Positions 17,064 through 25,808 of a stretch of DNA of 64,000 nt are shown piece after piece. Below the pieces are notes generated by a model, which made no database searches, was not told the origin of the DNA, and saw only the letters and a list, made by a program, of their open reading frames with translations. How positions within the stretch are numbered: position 1 is the first letter of the stretch; every line of letters starts with the position of its first letter. The translations under genes and the position numbers were made by a program. This DNA comes from Flavobacteriaceae bacterium UBA4166 (GTDB lineage: Bacteria; Bacteroidota; Bacteroidia; Flavobacteriales; Flavobacteriaceae): positions 1 through 64,000 of the forward strand of contig DFVG01000055.1 of NCBI GenBank assembly GCA_002379985.1, read 5' to 3'.

Positions 17064-18200
17064 TTAATCAAAATCAACATCGGTATTTCTTTCTATCGCT
17101 GAAGTGGCTTTCGCCGGAAAGCGATACGAAATCCCTACATTGATCAAGTAATCTGCAAAAGCAGAATCTCCATTTCTGAAATTTCCGGTGGCTTCACTAG
17201 TTTCAATGTCGGTTACACTTTGTGGTCGTTCGCGCCGTACCGCAATGGGAACATTCAAATTCAATGAAAAATTGGTCGTCATATATGAAATTCCGGGATC
17301 TACGGAAAGTACATTCCCCGGTCTGCGAAACCCATCACTTCCACCAATAAGGTCTTCCACAGGAATTCCTTCATACCGAACTCCCATAGAGCCGGCAAAG
17401 GCTGTAGAAAAAGAATAGCTTCCTCCCGCACGTAATGAAAATTGATCAGGAACCGACATGATGGCTTCATTTTGTAGAATCGGACTCAATGTTTCGCGAA
17501 ACGTTCTAATTCCGTTTGTTTCACGAGGATTCAACAAATAGAATCCGCCTGCATACGCAAAAAACTGATCTGCAATTTTTTGATAATATTGAAAATCAAA
17601 TGTAATTCCGAAGCCACCGTCCCCCGGCTGAATAGACTGGTCTACCGGTCGAACTTCAGGACTGCCCTCTACGCCAACATTATAAAAGATATCGGTAGCG
17701 TTGTAATTTCCGGTAGGTAATTTGAGGCCTACACCAATAGCAAGATTTCCGTTGAGATGATCTACCGGGTCAAAGAGCCAATACCCCACTCCCAGTCGGA
17801 TGTCTCCTAGTCCGCGACTAAACGTCGTATTTCGCTCTTCGCGCCCGTGCTCATATAAAGACGATCGTGTATTAATCACGGTAGGAATGGTGATCCCGGC
17901 GTACCACCGATTGCTTATTGCGTAATTCAAGCTTAGGTCCCACGCATGTGCATGGTTCACCACTTCGGTGTTGTTCGTAACGCGATCGGGTTCTTCTTCG
18001 GTACCTCTAAAGTGACGAAAGGATTTAAAATATCGGTAATTGAGTCCCATCTGAAAACTCCCTTCGCTTAATAAATTGTTCTCAAGTTGGTTTCCGACGC
18101 TACAAGAAAAGTGACGGATAGCGACGCAACCTTGCGCATTGATTTTAGCAGTTGTGACAAGACATATAGCAAGAATGCCATAGATAGTAATGATTTTCAT
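17064..18200 (-). CDS. Outer-membrane beta-barrel protein of unknown function
   Basis: A 378-residue exported protein with a signal peptide ending near INAQG. It has alternating aromatic/polar strands throughout and repeated pieces such as WDLSLNYAIS, DIRLGVGYWLFDP, NLAIGVGLKLPTG and LINVGISYRF, typical of barrels grouped with the phenol-degradation MetA-like or transporter outer-membrane families. Three cysteines near the mature N-terminus (GCVAIRHFSCSVG) are unusual for an outer-membrane barrel. I do not recognise a specific function. It is divergent from a two-component kinase gene across a 394-base spacer holding repeated motifs, so it may be a target of that system. Confidence 0.65.
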   Translation of the reverse strand: MKIITIYGILAICLVTTAKINAQGCVAIRHFSCSVGNQLENNLLSEGSFQMGLNYRYFKSFRHFRGTEEEPDRVTNNTEVVNHAHAWDLSLNYAISNRWYAGITIPTVINTRSSLYEHGREERNTTFSRGLGDIRLGVGYWLFDPVDHLNGNLAIGVGLKLPTGNYNATDIFYNVGVEGSPEVRPVDQSIQPGDGGFGITFDFQYYQKIADQFFAYAGGFYLLNPRETNGIRTFRETLSPILQNEAIMSVPDQFSLRAGGSYSFSTAFAGSMGVRYEGIPVEDLIGGSDGFRRPGNVLSVDPGISYMTTNFSLNLNVPIAVRRERPQSVTDIETSEATGNFRNGDSAFADYLINVGISYRFPAKATSAIERNTDVDFD

Positions 18201-18301
18201 AAAGATAATTGGTTGGTTATTCTTGCTAAGCTACGCCGAGAAAAGACTGAGGAAGTATAAGAAGACTTTAAAAAAGAAAAGATTTCATTAAAAGTATTAC
18301 G

Positions 18302-18554
18302 GAAAGTTTAAGGAAAACAACCGTAGCGATCAAAAATAAAACAGCGCTCCTGCTAAAAGAGCGCTGTTTTTCCAAGAACCAAGTTTCTTTGATTATTATT
18401 GCTAAATTAAATCAAGAAATTTTATGATAACGACGTTTAAAAAACGTTTTATTCCGTTATTACAATGCTAAAGTACTGCCTTGTGGTAAAGACTCAAGCT
18501 AACCAAACTTTAAAAACATAAAGAAAAAACTAAAATGTTTAATGAAAGTTTAAG
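18302..18554. repeat. Two exact copies of GAAAGTTTAAG flanking the spacer hairpin
   Basis: The 11-mer occurs at 18302-18312 and 18544-18554. One copy is about 100 bases upstream of the barrel gene start and the other about 40 bases upstream of the kinase start. The second copy sits next to TTTAAT, giving two TTTAA half-sites 11 bases apart, the spacing expected for an OmpR-type dimer. An operator for the adjacent response regulator is the natural guess but is not shown. Confidence 0.4.
18338..18371. terminator. Bidirectional intrinsic terminator in a divergent spacer
   Basis: AAAACAGCGCTC pairs with GAGCGCTGTTTT over 12 bp around a 9-base loop. T runs follow on the plus strand (TTTTT), and a broken T run follows on the minus strand (TTTTATTTTTG). 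It is the strongest hairpin I found in the window. Since both flanking genes point away from it, it must end some other transcript or a leader. Confidence 0.7.
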
Positions 18555-18594
18555 AAGCGCTTCAGCAGCATTTTTTTTGGTAATATAGTATGCA

Positions 18595-19854
18595 GTGAAT
18601 AGAAAGTATCTTTATATCGCTCTTTTTGTCGTTTCGGTATTAGGACTTTTTGTGATCCAATATCAGTATTTGCGCATTTCTTTGAATTTAGCGAAAGTTC
18701 AGTTTGACAGAAAGGTAGCGGAAGCAGGCGCCCACATGCAAGAAGAGCTGCAAACCCAGAATCAACTTACTTTCTTAATTGCACAAGGACTTACCCAAAG
18801 TACGCAGTATTTTAAATTGAGTTCTGATAGTCTCACCGATGCTTCGCGGCATTTTTTAGATGATTTTGTCACGCAACAATTAAACGAACAAGGGATTGAA
18901 GTGGCGCATTCGTATCGCTTGTTTACCAGAGACAGTACGTTCTATTTAAAAGCGCCGCGTGAATTTCCTTTGGAAGAAGATATCAACACATACACCTACG
19001 AATTAGACGGCTATTTGCCTCAGGTGTTGGGACAGAATGTTTTTTTGGAATTACAATTTGTAGCCCTGAACCGCTATTTTTTATTTCAGTTAAACGGACT
19101 CATTCTTCCGGGGCTTCTCTTTAGTATAGTGATCATCTTAGTGGTGATTTGGGTGCTGCGTTCGTTTTATTGGCAGCGGAAGATCATTACCACAACCAAT
19201 GAGTTTATCAACAACCTTACCCATGAGTTGAAAACCCCGGTATTTGCAATAGGTATTGCTACGAAGCTTTTACAAAAGGATGCTTCCGAAGCACAAGAAC
19301 CTGTAATTTCAAGTATTCGACAGCAAACCGAACGGTTAAAACTACATATCGAAAAAGTACTGGAGCTTGCCCGTCTGGAGTCACGAAAGAAATATTTCAA
19401 CCTGACAAGAATAGATTTTCGCCCGGTATTGATCGATCTTTGTGAAGCGTTTAAAACCACTTCAGAATTGGAGTCGGTTTCCTTTTATTTTTCAATTGAT
19501 GAGGGATCTTTCCCGATTCAAGCCGAACCGTTACATCTTGAAAATGCAATCCACAGTGTATTAGACAATGCCAGAAAGTACGGAGAAGGCAGTGCTATTG
19601 CCTTAAAAGCATATACAAGCAAGCGTCAACTACACATTGAGATCTCAGACCAAGGTCCCGGAATACCTCCTTCCGAAGCAAAAAAAGTATTCCAAAAATA
19701 TTACCGAAGTAATTCACAAACATCCATCCCCGGTTATGGACTGGGTCTTAGCTATGTAAAAGAAGTCATAAAAAAACACAAAGGTACCTTACATTTGCAA
19801 AGTGAAGTAACAAAAGGTACCACAGTTACTCTAAAGATTCCTATTGATGCGTGA
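18595..19854 (+). CDS. Sensor histidine kinase
   Basis: A 419-residue membrane kinase starting with GTG (next Met is far downstream). It has an N-terminal membrane helix (about 6-26), a periplasmic sensor of about 150 residues with no recognised fold, a second helix near 178-198, then HisKA with the phospho-accepting H210 in THELKTP. The ATPase domain has N, G1 and G2 boxes (HSVLDNARKYGEG, ISDQGPGIPPSEA, GYGLGLSYVKEV). Its stop overlaps the response regulator start (ATGCGTGA), marking a two-component pair. Possible regulator sites lie just upstream. The stimulus is unknown. Confidence 0.93.
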   Translation: MNRKYLYIALFVVSVLGLFVIQYQYLRISLNLAKVQFDRKVAEAGAHMQEELQTQNQLTFLIAQGLTQSTQYFKLSSDSLTDASRHFLDDFVTQQLNEQGIEVAHSYRLFTRDSTFYLKAPREFPLEEDINTYTYELDGYLPQVLGQNVFLELQFVALNRYFLFQLNGLILPGLLFSIVIILVVIWVLRSFYWQRKIITTTNEFINNLTHELKTPVFAIGIATKLLQKDASEAQEPVISSIRQQTERLKLHIEKVLELARLESRKKYFNLTRIDFRPVLIDLCEAFKTTSELESVSFYFSIDEGSFPIQAEPLHLENAIHSVLDNARKYGEGSAIALKAYTSKRQLHIEISDQGPGIPPSEAKKVFQKYYRSNSQTSIPGYGLGLSYVKEVIKKHKGTLHLQSEVTKGTTVTLKIPIDA

Positions 19855-20548
19855 AACTACCTACAAATTACTTTTAGTCGAAGATGATGAAACGCTAGGG
19901 TATCTGCTTTCGGAATACCTTAAAATGAATCAATTTTCTGTGGTTTGGACGCCTACGGCTGCGGACGCGCTACGAAAATTAAAAGAAGATCATTTTGACC
20001 TTGCTATCCTAGACGTGATGCTACCGGATAGTGATGGTTTTGCGGTAGCCAATCAATTAAAAGAATATCAGCCCGAACTTCCTTTTATGTTTCTTACCGC
20101 GCGCTCTTTAAAGGTGGATGTACTCAAAGGCTTTGCCGCAGGAGCTGTAGATTATTTAAAAAAACCTATTGATGAAGAAGAACTGGTGGTACGCATAAAG
20201 ACCTTATTAGATCGATTGGTCCCTGACCAAACCACAAAGGCTTCCAATCAATATCCTCTAGGCAATTATGTTTTATTTCCGAAAAAACAAGAACTTCACT
20301 ACAACGATTCTCATCAAAAACTAACCAAACGGGAAACCTTGATCCTTACCATGTTGGTGCAGCATAAGAACGAATTGTGCAGCTACCAACAGATATTGAC
20401 CTCCATTTGGGGGAAGAACGATTACTTCAATAAAAAAAGCTTGAATGTCTTTATTTCAAAACTCCGAAAACGTTTAGAAAAGGACGAGCTAGTGGCTATT
20501 GAAAATGTGCACAACAGTGGTTTTATCCTAAGCGAAATAGAAGACTAA
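19847..20548 (+). CDS. OmpR-family response regulator
   Basis: A 233-residue regulator from the ATG at 19847. Its receiver domain has the acidic pair D13-D14, phospho-acceptor D56 in LDVMLPDSDG, the switch threonine in MFLTARS and the conserved lysine in YLKKPI. The C-terminal 95 residues are a winged-helix DNA-binding domain (LTKRETLILTMLVQHKNE ... SLNVFISKLRKRLE). It overlaps the kinase gene by 8 bases. The 3' end overlaps the convergent small membrane-protein gene by 4 bases. Confidence 0.93.
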   Translation: MRETTYKLLLVEDDETLGYLLSEYLKMNQFSVVWTPTAADALRKLKEDHFDLAILDVMLPDSDGFAVANQLKEYQPELPFMFLTARSLKVDVLKGFAAGAVDYLKKPIDEEELVVRIKTLLDRLVPDQTTKASNQYPLGNYVLFPKKQELHYNDSHQKLTKRETLILTMLVQHKNELCSYQQILTSIWGKNDYFNKKSLNVFISKLRKRLEKDELVAIENVHNSGFILSEIED

Positions 20549-21006
20549 GCAGCGATGCCCTCCATGGTGGCAAGGGTTGTCACCCAAACGATCACCGAAG
20601 AAATAAAGATCCCAAAGGTATTGGCCAAGAAGGCTTTCTTGGTTTCAAAATTGAACAGGTAGGCTGCGATGGTTCCCGCGTAGACGCCGGTGCCGGGAAT
20701 GGGTAACGATACAAAGAACATCAACCCCCAAAAACCGTATTTTTTGATCTTTTCACCCGATCCTACTTTCGCTCGACGTGCTACCCACAAGGCCGCTTTC
20801 TTATAAAAATACCAGCGGAGACAGTAGGTATTGATACTATGAAGAAAGTATCTCATAATTGGAAATACTAGAACATTGGCAGCGAAGCAAACCACGAAGA
20901 CAAGATAGATGTTTACATCATTGAAGAGACCATAGGGTATGCCTACTTTGGCCTCTCCGAACGGAGAAACACTCCATAACATGGCTATGATCGTATCTTT
21001 TAACAC
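20545..21006 (-). CDS. Small integral membrane protein of the Sm_multidrug_ex/COG2426 family
   Basis: About 153 residues with three to four hydrophobic segments. The conserved opening SVSPFGEAKVGIPYGL and the loop SLPIPGTGVYAGTIAAYLF are the family's two signature regions (putative small multidrug export proteins). The open frame extends upstream to 21063, but an exact promoter box lies at 21025-21032, inside that extension, so the start must be further down. The GTG at 21006 sits 18 bases past the box; an ATG at 20982 is the alternative (145 residues). Function in the family is poorly established. Confidence 0.75.
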   Translation of the reverse strand: MLKDTIIAMLWSVSPFGEAKVGIPYGLFNDVNIYLVFVVCFAANVLVFPIMRYFLHSINTYCLRWYFYKKAALWVARRAKVGSGEKIKKYGFWGLMFFVSLPIPGTGVYAGTIAAYLFNFETKKAFLANTFGIFISSVIVWVTTLATMEGIAA

Positions 21007-21024
21007 TGGCAATTTTTGTTTTTG

Positions 21025-21055
21025 CAAAAATACGCAGCTTCCGTACCAAAAGCAA
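21025..21055 (-). promoter_or_regulatory. Promoter: TTG - 20 bases - TATTTTTG
   Basis: On the minus strand a TTG (21055-21053) is followed after 20 bases by TATTTTTG (21032-21025), a full match to the Bacteroidota -33/-7 consensus. It lies inside the extended open frame of the COG2426-type gene and so decides against the start at 21063. Confidence 0.65.
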
Positions 21056-21087
21056 TGCAACACATGCTAAATAATTGGTAAAACTAG

Positions 21088-21095
21088 TATTTTCG
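21088..21095 (+). promoter_or_regulatory. Candidate -7 box of a leaderless small gene
   Basis: TATTTTCG (one change from TAnnTTTG) ends 4 bases before the ATG of the 47-residue protein. At this spacing transcription would begin at or next to the start codon. Confidence 0.4.
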
Positions 21096-21099
21096 TACT

Positions 21100-21243
21100 A
21101 TGAAAAACGGTAAGATATGGCTTTATAGTATTTGCGCCCTTATTACGATTGTTGGAATCGTTACCGGAAAGTTTCTTTTTCTACTATTTGTATTGCCGCT
21201 AGGCGGATTGCTTCGGAAGAGAAAAGATGATCAAAATGAATAG
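21100..21243 (+). CDS. Small membrane protein, 47 residues
   Basis: An ATG at 21100 opens a 47-codon frame ending TAG at 21241-21243. The product starts MKNGKIWLYSICALITIVGI, has two closely spaced hydrophobic stretches (about 7-22 and 25-38) and a charged tail (RKRKDDQNE). Positive charges lie on both ends. It has a promoter-like box directly upstream and overlaps the 3' end of the convergent Wzi-like gene by 13 bases. I do not recognise the family. Coding evidence is the sensible hydrophobic pattern plus the positive tail. Confidence 0.6.
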   Translation: MKNGKIWLYSICALITIVGIVTGKFLFLLFVLPLGGLLRKRKDDQNE

Positions 21244-22574
21244 CGATACCCTCCTAACACGCCTATCACTTCATCTCCCGAATTTCTAAGATCGGCCCCT
21301 ACGCCAACTCGAAAAATTCCGAAGGAACCACTATCCCAAGCCCCTTCTGCATAATTGTAAAGATTTTTTTGAGTAGGCACGAACGGTTGACGATACGTCC
21401 CTAAGTTGATATTATACGAAGTTTTAAACTTCCATCGAATAGGTCCCAAAGCACCCGAAACACCTAAGTGGTGCACGCGCACACGGTTGTTCACGATCGG
21501 TGAGGTATCTTCATTTAGAACAACGGAACGATCAAAACCAATAAAAGGAAACCCTATAATTTGCCCTTCGTGTGTCCATCCGCTGCGATAGATGCTATTC
21601 CCAAAATAACCATCAAACCCAGCCCCACTGTCGTTTCCACTTTGATCGGACGTATCTACATATTCATACACAATGGTGTCAAGCCAGGGAAGTTGCAACG
21701 GCTGATATGCCAACCCCCATACACCATCGGGGAAATTTGCCCAGCGGAAACCGCTTCCATCCTCGAAAGGATGCTCGTGATAGAAATTCCAAATAGATCG
21801 TTCTGCCGTATAAGTATAATCAAATAAGAACGTTCCGAGGTGATTTCCCAACGCATTAACTGCCTCTCCGGGAATGGTCTCATCTGCACCGCGCGAAGCA
21901 AAAAAGACATCGATAAACGCTTCAAAATCGCTGGGTAACGCACCAAATTGAGGTGACGTGCCTCCCCATTGCGCCATGTGCTGTAACTGTCCCTTGATTT
22001 TATGTCGTTCTGCAACACGAAAGATGAGCGCAATGCGCTTGTAATGGATCAAAGCATCCGCAACATAACGATCATCGCCTAATTGATAATGGCCAATCCC
22101 CCAATCGATGGCAAAGCCATTGGTAATCTTTAACGGTTCTTTTGCTTCCAACAACAATCCGGGTAACGGTCTCGCATTGCCAGACCAAAGAAAGTTCTTA
22201 CGCGAGGTTGTGAGTCCGTCGTACGGCAGCGACGGCGCTTGAGACCCTAAAACGATATGGAGCCATTGGTTTGAAAAATCTACATATAATTCTCTAGCTT
22301 GAAATTCATCCGGGACGTCATCTCGATAATACGCACTCGCCCCTATGGTAAATGCCGCATTTTGCCCGGTGGGCCATCGCAGGCTTCCTTCCACCATGGG
22401 AGCGACATTGCTAAAACTTCCGAAGCGATAATTAGAATTCGCGTGCATCCAAAAAGGAATAGCGGCATCTGAAGAGAATACGCCACTAAGATCTACGGCG
22501 CCTTTGGTAGTAATTTGTGCGTAACTCTGACTTCCGAAGCAAATAAGAAGAAGGAACAAAAAACGTTTTCCCAT
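21231..22574 (-). CDS. Wzi-like capsule assembly outer-membrane protein
   Basis: A 447-residue barrel with signal peptide (MGKRFLFLLLICFGSQSYAQ). It matches the Bacteroidota Caps_assemb_Wzi type: GAVDLSGVFSSD, PFWMHANSNYRFGSFSNVAPMVEG spaced pieces, SRKNFLWSGNARPLPGLLLEAKEPL, and the segment DWGIGHYQLGDDRYV. Wzi tethers or assembles capsule at the cell surface. I chose the ATG at 22574, 7 bases after the wzc stop; a longer frame to 22661 would add 29 non-signal residues inside wzc. It is the last gene of the capsule locus. Confidence 0.85.
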   Translation of the reverse strand: MGKRFLFLLLICFGSQSYAQITTKGAVDLSGVFSSDAAIPFWMHANSNYRFGSFSNVAPMVEGSLRWPTGQNAAFTIGASAYYRDDVPDEFQARELYVDFSNQWLHIVLGSQAPSLPYDGLTTSRKNFLWSGNARPLPGLLLEAKEPLKITNGFAIDWGIGHYQLGDDRYVADALIHYKRIALIFRVAERHKIKGQLQHMAQWGGTSPQFGALPSDFEAFIDVFFASRGADETIPGEAVNALGNHLGTFLFDYTYTAERSIWNFYHEHPFEDGSGFRWANFPDGVWGLAYQPLQLPWLDTIVYEYVDTSDQSGNDSGAGFDGYFGNSIYRSGWTHEGQIIGFPFIGFDRSVVLNEDTSPIVNNRVRVHHLGVSGALGPIRWKFKTSYNINLGTYRQPFVPTQKNLYNYAEGAWDSGSFGIFRVGVGADLRNSGDEVIGVLGGYRYSF

Positions 22575-22581
22575 GATCCAT

Positions 22582-24963
22582 CTATTTTTTTGAGAAGAAT
22601 CGTTGCCAAAAAGAAGGTGAATCGGTACGATACACATAGCCGTATTTATTTCCGTAACCAAAATTGGTCATATCAACATTATTCAACACCAAGGCTACAT
22701 TTTGAAGTTTGCCTTCTTGCATCGCGTCTTTCGGGAAGTTAAGCAGTTTTTTGTCGCTGTAATGCGCTCGAACCACATACAGAGTAATGTCTGACCAGCG
22801 ATTGATCAAGATCGTATCAGTAACCAATAAAGAAGGAGCCGTATCAACGATCACATAATCAAACTTTTCTTTGATCTTCGTGAAAAACGCACCAGTACGA
22901 TCCCGCAGTAACAATTCGGCTGGGTTAGGAGGAATCGCACCACTCAGCACAATACTAATATTTTCGTGCGTGGTGCTGACGTGCGTAATCTCTTCAATGG
23001 TCATCGATGGATCCACAATATATTCCGTAAGTCCTTTTTTCTTCGCATCGCTTTTCGATAAATAGCGATGGAGTTGCGGATTTCGAATATCGGCACCCAC
23101 TAAGGCAACCTTTTTCCCAGTAAGCGCAATGGTTAAGGCTAAATTAAAGGCAACCATGGTTTTACCCTCTCCCTTGATAGTGGATGTCACGAAAACCGAT
23201 TTTGTTTCTTGTTGTTCTTTTTTATTGCTGAATAATAAGAATTGCAGGTTTGTTCGTAGAATTCGGAAAGACTCTGCCAAAATACTTCGATCGTTCTCCT
23301 GAATCAATTGCTCATCGCCTTTCTTCAGTCTCGGAATCTCACCGACAAACGGAATATTAGGCAGCGCTTTATTCACATCCCCTCGATTCTCAACTTTGGT
23401 GTTCAGCAATTCGGCTCCGTAGATCACTAAAAAAGGCAACAGCAACCCCATAAGACCGGCTCCTAGGTAAATGATCATCGAATTGGGAGCCGTAGGCACT
23501 TTGCCGGTGTACGCCGCATCAACTACTTTGGCCTTTGCCGACGTTGCCGCCAGCGAAATAGAAGCTTCTTCACGTTGTTGTAATAAGAACAGATACAGTT
23601 GCTCTTTGATGGTTTGCTGACGTTCGATACCTCTAAAAATCTTCTCTTTGCTCGGTACTTGAGAGAGGCGTGAATTTAGCGCGCCTTCCTGATAATTTAG
23701 ATCCCTTAGCGCAATTTGCAAGGATTGTCTCGTATTCTGAAGACTGGATAAAATACCAGATCGCAATTCTTCTAATTGATTGTTGACATTGACCACCACC
23801 GGATTCTTCGAGGTAGAATTTTTTAGGAGTCGGTTGCGCTCTAACACCAATTGATTGTAATTAGAAACCGCTTCCCCTACTTGCGATTCTTCCAAAGCGA
23901 TATTCGCCGGAAGCAGATCGGTGGCGCCGGCACCTTCCATATAATCGATCATCGTATTGGTAAGTTCCAGCTGTGTACCCACATCCAGCTGACGTTTATT
24001 GAACTCACTGGCGTTTTCTAAGATCAGTTGGGCTTCAGCCTCAATATCAGTTAATCGATTGTTGCTTTTAAACGTTTCTTTGTTTTGTTCTACGGAATCT
24101 AATTCACGTGTAATGATCTCGAGTCGGGAATCGATAAAATTTGCCGTTTTTTGGGAAATCTGACTGCGGTCGTTAATGGCATCTTTGTTATACTGAAAGA
24201 CCAATTCATTGATAAAATCCTCTGCCTTTTCCGGAACAGCCGATTGTATTCGTAACTGAACCACATTGCTGTTATTCAATTCGTTTACCACCTGAACTCG
24301 CTGCTGGTACTGAAGCGCTACACGGTCTAACGGTAAATAGGTTACACTGATCGTTCGATTTGAAGGGGCGTTGAAAAACGATCCTCTTTCATAATGTGGA
24401 ATCAATGTTATATCCCCAAAGGGTAAACTAACGCGATCTCCAAAGGTGTAGGTTCCTTCAATAGACCCGTTGACCGTCTCTAAATGATACTGAGTACGGG
24501 ACGCTATTTCGATCAATAATTGCGGTGCCGGGCGCGTTCGGGTACTATCCTTGAAAGAAAGATACTGTACCGTAAAGGGTTTGTTATGGTAGAGTTCGGT
24601 GCCTTTAACGGCGCCTACAGATTGATATTTTATGTTGAGATTAAGCTTTTTGACAACTTCCGTGATCAAACGTTTCGAACGAAAAATCGCTAATTCATTT
24701 TCAATTCGGTTGTTTTGAAAACGGGAGAAAAAACCACCCATTTCAGAAAATGCCGCCATTTCTCCGGCCCCACCCGATTTGTCATCTTTTACAATAACGG
24801 TCGCTTGACTTCGATATAATTTGGTGGTGTATCGCAAGTAGATCACCGCCACAGATAATGCGATGACAACTCCAAGAACAAACCAATACCATTTACGAAG
24901 GTAGGTGATTAAAAGCTCTTTCAAAGAACGATCATGTGATATCGCTTCGGTGTTGGTATTCAT
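22582..24963 (-). CDS. Wzc-like capsule co-polymerase / bacterial tyrosine kinase
   Basis: A 793-residue inner-membrane protein. Residues 1-40 hold the first helix (WFVLGVVIALSVAVIYL), followed by a long periplasmic Wzz domain with coiled coils, a second helix near 505 (IIYLGAGLMGLLLPFLVIYG), and a cytoplasmic BY-kinase. Kinase motifs are Walker A GEGKT (598-602, preceded by STIK), Walker A' VALVGADIRNPQLH, and Walker B VIVDTAPSLL. The C-terminal tail holds a tyrosine cluster (YGNKYGYVY). The protein controls capsule chain length with the Wza partner encoded 3 bases upstream. Confidence 0.93.
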   Translation of the reverse strand: MNTNTEAISHDRSLKELLITYLRKWYWFVLGVVIALSVAVIYLRYTTKLYRSQATVIVKDDKSGGAGEMAAFSEMGGFFSRFQNNRIENELAIFRSKRLITEVVKKLNLNIKYQSVGAVKGTELYHNKPFTVQYLSFKDSTRTRPAPQLLIEIASRTQYHLETVNGSIEGTYTFGDRVSLPFGDITLIPHYERGSFFNAPSNRTISVTYLPLDRVALQYQQRVQVVNELNNSNVVQLRIQSAVPEKAEDFINELVFQYNKDAINDRSQISQKTANFIDSRLEIITRELDSVEQNKETFKSNNRLTDIEAEAQLILENASEFNKRQLDVGTQLELTNTMIDYMEGAGATDLLPANIALEESQVGEAVSNYNQLVLERNRLLKNSTSKNPVVVNVNNQLEELRSGILSSLQNTRQSLQIALRDLNYQEGALNSRLSQVPSKEKIFRGIERQQTIKEQLYLFLLQQREEASISLAATSAKAKVVDAAYTGKVPTAPNSMIIYLGAGLMGLLLPFLVIYGAELLNTKVENRGDVNKALPNIPFVGEIPRLKKGDEQLIQENDRSILAESFRILRTNLQFLLFSNKKEQQETKSVFVTSTIKGEGKTMVAFNLALTIALTGKKVALVGADIRNPQLHRYLSKSDAKKKGLTEYIVDPSMTIEEITHVSTTHENISIVLSGAIPPNPAELLLRDRTGAFFTKIKEKFDYVIVDTAPSLLVTDTILINRWSDITLYVVRAHYSDKKLLNFPKDAMQEGKLQNVALVLNNVDMTNFGYGNKYGYVYRTDSPSFWQRFFSKK

Positions 24964-24966
24964 AGA

Positions 24967-25737
24967 CTATCGCGTTAATAAAATGACGGTGCTAAGCACT
25001 ACAGTTACTAAAGATAATAAGGCGGGAACATCCGGAATAAATCCTGATTTACGAACTCCTTTCAAGGAGGGTTCTACATACACTATATCGTTTTGCTTCA
25101 GAAAGAAAAATTCACTGGTAAAAAAATCGGCTTTTGTAAAATCGATCTTTGTGACACGTTGTTTTCCATTTATTTCCCTGATCACTGTCACACTTTCTCG
25201 ATTGCCATCTTCAGTAAAATCACCCGCGAGCCCAATTGCTTGTGGCAAGGTGACACGTTCATCTTCAATCTTGAACACGCCGGGTTGCGTTACTTCACCA
25301 ATGACAGTGACTTTAAAATTGACGATACGCACATCTACAACCACATCGGTGATATACTCGCGTAATAAATCGGTCAGTTGAGCGGCAACATCACCTCGAG
25401 TTTTACCGGCCACGGGAACACTTCCCAAAACAGGAAATTGGATATTACCTTTCGTGTCTACCAAATAGCCTTGTAATCCTATATTATTTCCGCCTTGCGC
25501 TCGGGTCTCGGTACCCGTATTTCGTTGAAAGGGGGCAGCCACTACATTATCGATAGAGGAAATGGTGATATATAAAATGTCGTTATTTTCAATAATTGGA
25601 TTGAAGTCTTGCGTTGTCGTTGTTTGGTCTAGTGTGGCAACGTCTTGGAAATATACGATCTCTTTCTTGGTAGCACATGCCGTAAACAAAAGCCCTATCA
25701 TCGAAAAGATCGCGTATCTTAAAAATCTTTGATTCAT
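24967..25737 (-). CDS. Wza-like polysaccharide export lipoprotein
   Basis: A 256-residue outer-membrane lipoprotein with lipobox at C21 (LLFTAC). It has a Poly_export domain (NDILYITISSID ... GYLVDTKGNIQFPVLGSVPVAGKTRGDVAAQL) and an SLBB domain (VTVIGEVTQPGVFKI ... LPQAIGLAGDFTEDGNR), and ends in a hydrophobic helix (LLSLVTVVLSTVILL) that may be the barrel-forming helix. I chose the ATG at 25737, which gives a clean lipoprotein signal; the frame extends to 25806 without one. It lies between the pglF-like gene and wzc. Confidence 0.92.
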   Translation of the reverse strand: MNQRFLRYAIFSMIGLLFTACATKKEIVYFQDVATLDQTTTTQDFNPIIENNDILYITISSIDNVVAAPFQRNTGTETRAQGGNNIGLQGYLVDTKGNIQFPVLGSVPVAGKTRGDVAAQLTDLLREYITDVVVDVRIVNFKVTVIGEVTQPGVFKIEDERVTLPQAIGLAGDFTEDGNRESVTVIREINGKQRVTKIDFTKADFFTSEFFFLKQNDIVYVEPSLKGVRKSGFIPDVPALLSLVTVVLSTVILLTR

Positions 25738-25808
25738 GTAAATAGATTCGATAATCTTCTGAAAATTAGCTGTAAAGGTAAGAATTCTTGTATGGACGAA
25801 ATTCACTT

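Larger units (their letters stand above)
18201..18594. other. 394-base divergent intergenic region with terminator and repeated motifs
   Basis: This is the only gap longer than 300 bases. It separates the barrel gene (minus) from the histidine kinase (plus). It contains a strong hairpin with T runs on both strands (18338-18371), two exact copies of GAAAGTTTAAG, and the inverted pair AAACTTT (18505-18511) / AAAGTTT (18545-18551). No open frame of convincing quality and no tRNA-like fold was seen. Confidence 0.6.

Noticed and set aside
21007..21063. ATG at 21063 as start of the COG2426-type gene
   Set aside because: It lies upstream of a consensus promoter that falls inside the extension, and the extra residues (rich in Cys, Gln and Lys) do not look like the family.
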